DNA of 11,464 bases from Methylovirgula sp. (GTDB lineage: Bacteria; Pseudomonadota; Alphaproteobacteria; Rhizobiales; Beijerinckiaceae), in the NCBI GenBank assembly GCA_025356505.1, contig JANXSV010000123.1, forward strand, positions 1-11,464, written 5' to 3'. Positions 1 to 6,172 of the stretch are shown one piece after another. The position numbers and the translations under genes are program-made. Below the pieces are notes generated by a model. That model searched no databases and was not told where the DNA came from. It saw nothing but the letters and a program-made list of their open reading frames with translations. Positions within the stretch are counted from its first letter, which is position 1. The number at the start of each line of letters is the position of its first letter.

Positions 1-567
1 CAGCCGGTTCCAGGCCGAATAGCTGGTGGCGGATTTCTCCAGAAACAGCTTTTCGAGCTTGTCATCGAGTTGATGCGGCAGTTCAATGCGGGTGTCGTCA
101 ATCCACGGCTTGTAATGGTGCAGTGGCTGCTGCGCGGTGAGGCTGCTTACCAGCTTTTCATCCAGCCGGTTGAATTCCAGCGCAAAAAACAGCGTATGCC
201 CGGCAGCGTCGGTGAGGTGGCCCTGCGTGTCGCCATAGAATTTCGCATGGGCAGGGTTTGTCGTGTCTGTGGCGTAGATCAATCCCGCATAGGAGCCGAT
301 GCGCCCCATCAGATCGTCAAGCGCCTCATAGCGTTTCAGAATATCGAACAACCGCTGCGCCGCATCCGGCTTGGCTGCGATGGCCGCCAGCTTACCGGCA
401 TAGTCGGCTGAGAAGGCCTTCGCCTCACGCATAGCGGCGGCCATATCCTCCTTTAGGCGCGGGGAATCCATTCCGGCATAGAGGTGGGCCAGATCCCAAA
501 CCGGCAAAGTGCCGAATTCATTGGTCACGGCATGGCTGTCTTTGTGGGGCACAGCTTTATTGGTCAA
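1..567 (-). CDS. pepF: Oligoendopeptidase F, M3 metallopeptidase family (3'-truncated by window edge)
   Basis: The reverse-strand frame stays open for 189 codons from 567 to the window edge, so only the N-terminal part of an expected protein of about 600 residues is present. The predicted product is a cytoplasmic zinc oligopeptidase that degrades short peptides. Recognition rests on the N-terminal helical region typical of alphaproteobacterial M3/PepF proteins: a 'LPVWDLAHLYAGMDSP' segment near residue 22, then the 'YEALDDLMGRIGSYAGL' stretch and 'HHYKPWIDDTR' further on. The catalytic HExxH motif would lie beyond the window and cannot be checked. The start chosen is TTG at 567, because AAGGA (575-579) lies 7 nt upstream, no ATG or GTG occurs between TTG and the upstream in-frame stop, and the conserved region begins shortly after. 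The gene follows sdaA on the same strand after 125 bases; co-transcription is possible but not shown. Confidence 0.88.
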   Translation of the reverse strand, partial: MTNKAVPHKDSHAVTNEFGTLPVWDLAHLYAGMDSPRLKEDMAAAMREAKAFSADYAGKLAAIAAKPDAAQRLFDILKRYEALDDLMGRIGSYAGLIYATDTTNPAHAKFYGDTQGHLTDAAGHTLFFALEFNRLDEKLVSSLTAQQPLHHYKPWIDDTRIELPHQLDDKLEKLFLEKSATSYSAWNRL

Positions 568-574
568 GGGGATG

Positions 575-579
575 TCCTT
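575..579 (-). promoter_or_regulatory. Ribosome binding site supporting a TTG start for pepF
   Basis: On the minus strand this reads AAGGA and ends 7 nt before TTG at 567. The first in-frame GTG or ATG codons downstream have no comparable Shine-Dalgarno sequence at proper spacing that I could see, so this site decides the start. Confidence 0.6.
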
Positions 580-692
580 ATCGAATCGGGGAGGATTATG
601 TTGAAGTCAATATCGGGCGAAAGCGCGGATGTTTCAATAAGCCTCTGCCAAGGTGGCCGGGCGATTTGTCGCTGCAGCGGGTTTGAGGGCCT

Positions 693-2063
693 TCAACACT
701 CGACGAAATTCACTGCCAGACCGCCCAAGGACGTTTCCTTATATTTACTGCTCATGTCGGCTCCGGTCTGGCGCATGGTGTCAACCACCTGGTCCAGTGT
801 CACCATATGCTGGCCCTTACCGCGCATTGCCAGCGAGGCGGCATTGATGGCCTTGATTGCGCCAAAGGCATTGCGCTCGATGCAGGGAATTTGCACGAGG
901 CCGCCGATGGGGTCACATGTCATGCCGAGGTGATGCTCCATGCCGATTTCGGCAGCGTTTTCGATTTCAGCGTTGGACCCGCCCAGCGCCGCAACAAGTC
1001 CCGCCGCTGCCATGGAACAGGCAACGCCGACTTCCCCCTGACAGCCGACCTCCGCCCCCGAAATCGAGGAGTTCATCTTGAAAATACCGCCGATGGCCGT
1101 GGCTGCGAGCAGAAAATTGCGGGTGCCCTCATCGCTCGCGCCGTTGCAGAACTCGCGGTAGTAGCGCATCACCGCAGGCACGACACCTGCTGCGCCGTTT
1201 GTGGGCGCAGTGACCACACGGCTGCCTGCGGCGTTTTCTTCGTTCACAGCAATGGCGAAGGCGGATACGAACTCCATGGCTTCATTGGGCGAACGGTTGT
1301 TGCGCAGTTGGTCGGCCTTGAGCGTATCGATCAGATATTTGGCGCGGCGGCGCACATTCAGCTTGCCTGGCAATTGCCCCTCGGTTGTCAAGCCGCGCTC
1401 AACGCATGAGGCCATCACCGCGGCAATTTGATCGATAAATGCGATCACCTCGCGGCGCGGGCGCTGCGCTAGTTCGTTTTGCAGCACGACATCAGCGATG
1501 CTTATATCTGCGGCGCGCGCCATTTCCAGCAGTTCCGCTCCGGAGCGATAGGGAAATGGCAAAGTCACGGTAAGGGTTTCACGATTTAGGGTGGCACCTG
1601 AAAGCACAATAAACCCGCCGCCAATTGACAGCCAAGTTTGCTCGAAAAGCACCCTGCCCTGCGCATCGAGGGCGGCAAAAAGCATCGTGTTGGGATGTTC
1701 CGCACGATGGGTGTCGAAGTCGAAAACCAGATCGGTCGCCGGATTGAACGTGACCTGTATGTCACGCCGAAGTCTGATTTTATTTTTGGCGTGGAGGTCC
1801 ACAAGAAAACTGTCTGATTCATCGGGATCAATCGTTGCCGGCTCAAACCCGCCCAGCCCGAGATATGTGGCGCGATCGGTGCTGTGGCCCTTGCCGGTCC
1901 ACGCCAGCGAGCCAAACAGGGTCACGACCAGCCGCGAGGCGGCGGCGACACTTACGCTTTCGATCAGAGCATCCCGAAATGCCTTCGCGGCCTTCATCGG
2001 CCCGACTGTGTGCGACGAGGATGGCCCTATGCCGATTTTAAACAGATCAAACACGCTAATCAT
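693..2063 (-). CDS. sdaA: L-serine ammonia-lyase, single-chain [4Fe-4S] type
   Basis: The 456-residue product should deaminate L-serine to pyruvate and ammonia in the cytoplasm. The N-terminus 'MISVFDLFKIGIGPSSSHT' is the family signature of the beta domain. The catalytic alpha domain follows from about residue 195, with 'TAPTNGAAGVVPAVMRYY', 'SGAEVGCQGEVGVACSMAA' and 'MTCDPIGGLVQIPCIERNA'. Cys341, Cys383 and Cys394 are the expected cluster ligands. The very last residue, Cys456, has the same offset from them as Cys458 in the 458-residue Legionella enzyme, where the C-terminal cysteine enters the active site as fourth ligand. Length is normal for the fused one-polypeptide type. ATG at 2063 has AGGA about 9 nt upstream. 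The gene is divergent from the response regulator gene. Pyruvate kinase later in the window also makes pyruvate, but nothing in the sequence links the two. Confidence 0.97.
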   Translation of the reverse strand: MISVFDLFKIGIGPSSSHTVGPMKAAKAFRDALIESVSVAAASRLVVTLFGSLAWTGKGHSTDRATYLGLGGFEPATIDPDESDSFLVDLHAKNKIRLRRDIQVTFNPATDLVFDFDTHRAEHPNTMLFAALDAQGRVLFEQTWLSIGGGFIVLSGATLNRETLTVTLPFPYRSGAELLEMARAADISIADVVLQNELAQRPRREVIAFIDQIAAVMASCVERGLTTEGQLPGKLNVRRRAKYLIDTLKADQLRNNRSPNEAMEFVSAFAIAVNEENAAGSRVVTAPTNGAAGVVPAVMRYYREFCNGASDEGTRNFLLAATAIGGIFKMNSSISGAEVGCQGEVGVACSMAAAGLVAALGGSNAEIENAAEIGMEHHLGMTCDPIGGLVQIPCIERNAFGAIKAINAASLAMRGKGQHMVTLDQVVDTMRQTGADMSSKYKETSLGGLAVNFVEC

Positions 2064-2254
2064 TTTAAAACATCCTGCGCAGACAAAAAGGCGCCGCAGA
2101 TGCGACGATGGATATGCAGAGTCTACTTGTCAAATTCCGACATGCGCAAAATTTATGCAAATCTGTCCGGAAATGTGACGGCCATTAAGGTGGCGTTTAC
2201 CCTGATATTGCAGATTGGTTTGGCTTAATCTGACAGCTGACCTTCTGGGACCTG
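2064..2254. promoter_or_regulatory. Divergent intergenic region between sdaA and the response regulator gene
   Basis: These 191 bases must contain the 5' signals for both divergent genes. I see no convincing -35/-10 pair and no GG-N10-GC sigma54 element here. Notable content is a cluster of TGTC/GACA half-sites (TGTC 2128-2131, GACA 2139-2142, TGTC 2164-2167) around an AT-rich core with two ATGC-containing repeats (2142-2160). This could be an operator for sdaA or for autoregulation of the regulator, but the assignment is speculative. Confidence 0.4.
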
Positions 2255-3745
2255 ATGACCTCCACTGTTTTAATTGTTGATGACGATCCGGTTCAACGTC
2301 GCTTGCTCGAGGCAACCGTGCGACGTTTTGGTTATGATGTGGAATTATGTGACGGAGGCGAAAAGGCCCTCCAGCGCCTGAAAAATACACAGGCCACGAA
2401 CATCGGTCTTATGATCCTCGATCTGGTGATGCCAGACCTCGACGGCATGGGAGTGCTTTCGCGTATGCGTGAAGCAAACATCGTCGTGCCGGTGATCGTG
2501 CAGACGGCGCATGGCTCAATTGAAGCGGTGATTTCCGCGATGCGCGCCGGAGCGGCGGATTTTGTTGTGAAGCCCGTGGGCGCAGAGCGGTTACAGATTT
2601 CCATCAAAAATGCCCTGCGTTTCGATGCGCTTGAGGGCGAAGTGCGGATGATGAAACAGCGGGCGTCCGGCGCGCTGACGTTCAAAGATATCGTTACCCG
2701 CAGCGCAGATATGGACCGTGTGATCCGTCTTGGCGAGCGGGCGGCAAAATCCAATATACCGGTACTGATCGAAGGCGAATCCGGCGTTGGCAAAGAGGTG
2801 ATTGCGCGCGCGATTCAGGGCGCTTCCGACCGGAAGGGCAAACCTTTTGTCACCGTCAACTGCGGTGCGCTGCCGGAAAATCTGGTTGAATCCATATTGT
2901 TTGGCCACGAAAAGGGCGCTTTCACCGGTGCAACCGAAAAACACGCCGGCAAATTCGTTGAAGCGCATGGCGGCACGCTGTTCCTCGATGAAATCGGCGA
3001 GTTGCCGCTCGAAACCCAGGTTAAATTGCTGCGCGCCCTGCAGGAGGGCGAGGTGGATCCGGTCGGCGCAAAACGTTCCGTCCGCGTCGACATCCGCCTT
3101 ATTTCTGCAACCAACCAAAATCTCATCGAACTGGTCAAAGCCGGAAAATTCCGCGAGGACCTCTATTACCGCCTGAATGTGTTCCCGGTGACGGTGCCGA
3201 CCTTGCGGGTTCGGCGCGAAGATATTGCCGATCTCGCGCGGCGCTTTGCTGCCCGTTTTGCCGCCGAAGAAGGCAAGCGTATTCGTGGCCTTTCGGCGGA
3301 AGCTTTGTCGCTCCTATCCAGTTACAGCTGGCCAGGAAACGTCCGTCAGCTGGAAAATGCAATTTTTCGCGCTGTTGTGCTCGCAGAAAGCGATGAACTG
3401 GGCGTAACCGAATTTCCGCAAATCGCGGCGCAAGTCAGCGGATTTGATGTGCGTGTTCCGGCCGCCGCGCAACATGCGCCCAACAGAATTGAACGCGAGA
3501 TTGTTCGCGTTGAAGTGCGGGACCCGACTGCCATAGCCGCTATGAACGAGAGCGGTGACGTGCGCCCGCTCGATCAGGTCGAAGCGGCGATGATTCGCCT
3601 CGCTATTCAGCATTATCGCGGCCAGATGTCAGAAGTTGCGCGTAAACTCGGTATCGGGCGCTCGACGCTTTATCGCAAGATGAGCGAACTCGGGCTTTCG
3701 GATCAGATCGGTGCGGAGCAAGTGCAGAGTCTATATATCGGCTAG
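2255..3745 (+). CDS. Sigma54-dependent response regulator (REC-AAA+-Fis HTH), orphan
   Basis: This 496-residue protein should activate sigma54 RNA polymerase after phosphorylation. Domains: a receiver domain at about residues 4-120 with acidic pocket D9/D10, phospho-acceptor D56 in 'MILDLVMPDLDG', T84 and K106; a sigma54-interacting AAA+ domain at about 145-385 with Walker A 'GESGVGKE' (174-181), the sigma54-contacting GAFTGA loop (221-226) and Walker B 'TLFLDEI' (241-247); a variable linker; and a Fis-type helix-turn-helix at about 440-480 ('SEVARKLGIGRSTLYRKMSE'). All motifs are intact, so ATPase and sigma54 activation should be competent. From memory of the family, the central domain resembles Caulobacter TacA more than NtrC or NtrX; I could not align it. 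No histidine kinase lies in the window. TGGGA 4 nt before ATG is a close, weak Shine-Dalgarno. The gene precedes two cell-wall genes on the same strand, which suggests but does not prove regulation of them. Confidence 0.93.
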   Translation: MTSTVLIVDDDPVQRRLLEATVRRFGYDVELCDGGEKALQRLKNTQATNIGLMILDLVMPDLDGMGVLSRMREANIVVPVIVQTAHGSIEAVISAMRAGAADFVVKPVGAERLQISIKNALRFDALEGEVRMMKQRASGALTFKDIVTRSADMDRVIRLGERAAKSNIPVLIEGESGVGKEVIARAIQGASDRKGKPFVTVNCGALPENLVESILFGHEKGAFTGATEKHAGKFVEAHGGTLFLDEIGELPLETQVKLLRALQEGEVDPVGAKRSVRVDIRLISATNQNLIELVKAGKFREDLYYRLNVFPVTVPTLRVRREDIADLARRFAARFAAEEGKRIRGLSAEALSLLSSYSWPGNVRQLENAIFRAVVLAESDELGVTEFPQIAAQVSGFDVRVPAAAQHAPNRIEREIVRVEVRDPTAIAAMNESGDVRPLDQVEAAMIRLAIQHYRGQMSEVARKLGIGRSTLYRKMSELGLSDQIGAEQVQSLYIG

Positions 3746-3794
3746 CGCTGTTTGGGTTGGAGTTACGCCACTGCTGCGCACCGCAAATGCGAAA

Positions 3795-3834
3795 TGTGTT
3801 GCCGCGCACAGTTTTGTTGCGAGTTTGCAACACA
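3795..3834 (+). other. Two mutually exclusive stem-loops ahead of the L,D-transpeptidase gene
   Basis: The arm GCAACACA (3827-3834) can pair perfectly with TGTGTTGC (3795-3802, 8 bp, 24-base loop). Part of it can instead pair with TGTTGC (3815-3820, 6 bp, 6-base loop). The element lies 49 bases after the response regulator stop and about 110 bases before the next start. The nearest T run (3845-3849) is 12 bases beyond the stem, too far for a standard intrinsic terminator. Function is unknown. Confidence 0.35.
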
Positions 3835-3942
3835 GTGGCAAAGATTTTTAAACAAGTCGAAGTTTTACCAAAGTCCGCTTTCAGCAACGCATCGATAGTG
3901 CAATGCATTGCCGGAAACATCTTACGCAGGCTCAAGTTCAAG

Positions 3943-5751
3943 ATGGCAAGCCACATGAAGTCCGCTTTTTATTTAGCAGCAATCCTTTCAAGCACGGCTC
4001 TTTGCGCCGCGTACGGCGAAGACCTTGGCACCGCGCGCGGCGAAGATCTGGTGCCGAACCCGAGTTTCGCTATTGTAGCCGGAAAGCCAGACCCACAGTT
4101 GCCTGTAGAGGCACCGCAACCCTCCGCGCAAAAGCCGGTTTCCATTGCGCCGGAAGCGGTTGACGCGGCGCGGGCCGTGCCAAACCCTGCCGCGGAACCC
4201 GCGCTCATCCCCGAACCTGCGATAACTTCCGCCGCAACGGCCCCGCTTGACGCTTTGCATGATCGGCCTGCGCGGCTTGAAACGACGGGGGAGCCACGCC
4301 TCTCGGCATCAGCGGAAAAAGTAAAGGCTGCTGTCACGGCTCTGATCCTGGCACCGGCCGCGAAAGCCGCTGACAAAAAACGCCGCGAGGCCATTGCAAG
4401 CGTTTACGCCGCACGCAATTTCGAGCCGCTTTGGGTTACTGCGCAGCATTGGAGCGCCGCAGCAGGAGGCGCGATGAACCGCCTCGAAAAGGCGAATGAA
4501 GACGGGCTCACGCTTGCGGAAGCCCGTATGCCCAGCTTGGCTGACGGAAAATACGAGGCCGAGGACGTCCGGCTGTCTGATCTCGTGACGCAATATATTT
4601 CCCAAGCCTCCGGAAGCCGGATTGATCCTGCCACTGTTTCAAAGCTGATCACTGCGCGCCCGACAGGGCCGGATTTTGCGAAAAGTCTCATTGAAATTTC
4701 GTCAGCGGCTAACGCCGATGCCGCGCTGCAGGCCAGCAATCCACCTCAGAGCGGCTATGTCGCCCTTCGCGTGAAACTGGCGGAACTGCGCCGCGAAACC
4801 GTTCCGGTGGCGCGTCCCGCCATTCCCGCAGGTCCGGTGTTGAAAGTGGGAATGAAAGACGAGCGCGTGCTGCTGATCCGCGAGCGCTTCGGCCTCGATA
4901 TGGCGCCCACCGGCTCCACCAGCCAAATCGTTTATGATACGCGCGTTGCGGCGGCGGTGGCGGATTTTCAGAGTTCGTCCGGGTTGCCGGCATCGGGAAC
5001 GCTGACCCCGCGCACGATTGCAATGCTTTCCGGCGGGCAGCCTGCGCGGCTCGAGAGTGAGATCATCGCCAATATGGAAATCTGGCGCTGGTTGCCGCGC
5101 GATCTTGGCCACGACCATATCGAGGTGAATATTCCCGACTTTACGGCGCGGCTCTATCATGGCGATACGCTGGCCTACAGCACGCGGGTTGTGGTGGGGA
5201 AAACCGATACGCCGACGCCGATCTTTTCGAATGTGATGCAATTCCTGATCGTGAACCCCTATTGGAACGTGCCTCTCTCGATCATCAAAAAAGAAATGTT
5301 GCCAAAACTTGCTGCGGACCCGGATTATTTCGCCCGCCACGGCTACGAATTAATCCAAAGCAAAGGGCAGTTCTACGTTCGCCAGCCGCCAGGCGAGGCC
5401 AACGCTTTGGGCCGGATAAAGTTCATGTTTCCCAACGAACACTCGGTCTATCTGCACGACACGCCGTCAAAGTCGCTGTTTTCACAGACTCAACGCGCGT
5501 TCAGCCACGGCTGCGTGCGGGTGGATCAACCATTTAAATTTGCCGAGGCCGTGCTTGGTGGCGGTTGGAGCGAACAACGGGTTCGCGCCATGATCGGTGG
5601 TCAGGAACGCACGGTTAACCTGCCTCAAGCCCTGCCGATCCATCTGATGTATCTGACTGCCCGTGTCGATGACACCGGTAAACTGCTGCTCCGCGACGAC
5701 ATCTACGGTTATGCCCGGAAAATCAAGATGATGCTTGGTCTGGAAGGCTAA
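3943..5751 (+). CDS. L,D-transpeptidase, YcbB/LdtD type, with peptidoglycan-binding domain
   Basis: The predicted product (602 residues) is an exported enzyme that forms 3-3 cross-links between diaminopimelate residues of peptidoglycan. Visible parts: a signal peptide at about residues 1-24 ('MKSAFYLAAILSSTAL'); a Pro/Ala-rich spacer to about 125; the scaffold region typical of YcbB proteins at about 130-290 ('YAARNFEPLWVTA'); a PG_binding_1 domain at about 297-363; and a YkuD catalytic domain at about 391-550. The catalytic motif is intact: H505 in 'VYLHDT', then 'FSHGCVRVD' with H522 and nucleophile C524. Length fits the LdtD class. The open frame extends upstream to TTG 3757, but that extension has no signal-peptide character. 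I therefore start at ATG 3943, with ATG 3955 almost as good; neither has a strong ribosome binding site. An 8-residue in-frame repeat, GEDL(GTAR)GEDL, lies just after the signal peptide. Confidence 0.93.
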   Translation: MASHMKSAFYLAAILSSTALCAAYGEDLGTARGEDLVPNPSFAIVAGKPDPQLPVEAPQPSAQKPVSIAPEAVDAARAVPNPAAEPALIPEPAITSAATAPLDALHDRPARLETTGEPRLSASAEKVKAAVTALILAPAAKAADKKRREAIASVYAARNFEPLWVTAQHWSAAAGGAMNRLEKANEDGLTLAEARMPSLADGKYEAEDVRLSDLVTQYISQASGSRIDPATVSKLITARPTGPDFAKSLIEISSAANADAALQASNPPQSGYVALRVKLAELRRETVPVARPAIPAGPVLKVGMKDERVLLIRERFGLDMAPTGSTSQIVYDTRVAAAVADFQSSSGLPASGTLTPRTIAMLSGGQPARLESEIIANMEIWRWLPRDLGHDHIEVNIPDFTARLYHGDTLAYSTRVVVGKTDTPTPIFSNVMQFLIVNPYWNVPLSIIKKEMLPKLAADPDYFARHGYELIQSKGQFYVRQPPGEANALGRIKFMFPNEHSVYLHDTPSKSLFSQTQRAFSHGCVRVDQPFKFAEAVLGGGWSEQRVRAMIGGQERTVNLPQALPIHLMYLTARVDDTGKLLLRDDIYGYARKIKMMLGLEG

Positions 5752-5882
5752 AGCGCCATCTCTCTGCCACCCCGCCTTTTGCCGGATTTGTCCAGATGAA
5801 CTCTGTGCAAAGCTCAATATCTCGCAAATTTTTAAGCTTGTGTGACATAAGAGTTACAGTGTATGTAGGTTTTTGAGAGCTG

Positions 5883-5898
5883 AGGCGGTGTTTTTGCT
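5883..5898 (+). promoter_or_regulatory. Candidate sigma54 (-24/-12) promoter ahead of the DUF882 gene
   Basis: The sequence AGGCGGTGTTTTTGCT has the invariant GG (5884-5885) and GC (5896-5897) separated by exactly 10 bases, a GGC -24 core and a perfect TTGC -12 core followed by T. Against TGGCAC-N5-TTGC it misses the leading T and the A and C of the -24 element. Transcription would start near 5909, leaving a leader of about 260 bases. A sigma54 activator gene lies about 2 kb upstream. A chance match is possible. Confidence 0.3.
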
Positions 5899-5938
5899 GC
5901 CGAGCGCAAATAGAGTGTCCGTCAAGAGGCGCGGGTTA

Positions 5939-5970
5939 CCAATCATTAAGGATTTTCGTTAATGATTTGG
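5939..5970. repeat. AT-rich inverted repeat (possible operator or stem-loop)
   Basis: AATCATTAA (5941-5949) and TTAATGATT (5959-5967) are perfect 9-base inverted arms around a 9-base loop. With one bulged base the pairing extends outward through CCA/TGG (5939-5970). It contains two TTAA half-sites 9 bases apart; the CtrA box is TTAA-N7-TTAA, so this is not a canonical CtrA site. No T run follows. Confidence 0.5.
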
Positions 5971-6102
5971 GAACTTTAAGACGCAGCTTCGGCCGCGGCA
6001 AAATTTAAAACACGCGAGCCGCTTTGCGGCGCATGTGCGTGGAACCGTTGGTATTTGTGACGTCGCGCTGTTCGAGCAGTGCTTTTCTAGGTTTTTTGCG
6101 TT

Positions 6103-6120
6103 GCCCGAACAGGCTCGGGC
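6103..6120 (+). other. GC hairpin in the DUF882 leader
   Basis: GCCCGA (6103-6108) and TCGGGC (6115-6120) form a perfect 6-bp stem with a 6-base loop, extendable by two T-G wobbles. It ends 52 bases before the start codon. It lacks a downstream T run, so it is not an obvious terminator; an effect on mRNA stability or translation is possible. Confidence 0.35.
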
Positions 6121-6161
6121 GGCCAGATGTGTTAAGGGAAAGCGTTTGCAAGGTCGAAACC

Positions 6162-6167
6162 GGAGAG
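6162..6167 (+). promoter_or_regulatory. Ribosome binding site fixing the TTG start of the DUF882 gene
   Basis: GGAGAG ends 5 nt before TTG at 6173. Starting there puts a signal peptide at the N-terminus, whereas the ATG at 6035 has no Shine-Dalgarno sequence and would bury that signal 46 residues inside. Confidence 0.55.
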
Positions 6168-6172
6168 CAGGC

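Larger units (their letters stand above)
5752..6172 (+). other. 421-base non-coding stretch / leader of the DUF882 gene
   Basis: I see no gene here on either strand. The DUF882 frame is technically open from 6035, but its first 46 codons have neither a ribosome binding site nor signal-peptide character. The stretch holds a sigma54-like promoter sequence (5883-5898), an AT-rich stem-loop (5939-5970), a short GC stem-loop (GCCGC TTT GCGGC, 6018-6030) and a GC hairpin close to the start codon (6103-6120). No T-rich intrinsic terminator for the upstream L,D-transpeptidase gene is evident. Confidence 0.55.

Noticed and set aside
484..933. A 149-codon plus-strand frame across the sdaA 3' end and pepF 5' end
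   Set aside because: It is antisense to two recognised genes and their spacer and shows no motifs.
3753..3768. A GG-N10-GC spacing just after the response regulator stop as a sigma54 promoter for the L,D-transpeptidase
   Set aside because: Only the invariant dinucleotides match; the -24 lacks TGGC and the -12 reads ACGC instead of TTGC.
3757..3942. Upstream extension of the L,D-transpeptidase from TTG 3757
   Set aside because: It would place 62 residues before a clear signal peptide and lacks a ribosome binding site.
4000..4025. Lipoprotein signal in the L,D-transpeptidase ('STALCAAYG')
   Set aside because: The residue before the cysteine is Leu, which does not fit the lipobox; an ordinary signal peptide fits better.
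4702..5340. A 212-codon minus-strand frame inside the L,D-transpeptidase gene
   Set aside because: The sense frame encodes a complete YcbB-type protein; the antisense product is His/Arg-rich with no family features.
5941..5967. CtrA binding site in the TTAA-containing inverted repeat
   Set aside because: The TTAA half-sites are 9 bases apart instead of the required 7 and lack the flanking C; kept only as an unassigned inverted repeat.
6035..6172. Upstream extension of the DUF882 protein from ATG 6035
   Set aside because: There is no ribosome binding site, it runs through predicted leader hairpins, and it would bury the signal peptide; TTG 6173 has GGAGAG at 5 nt.
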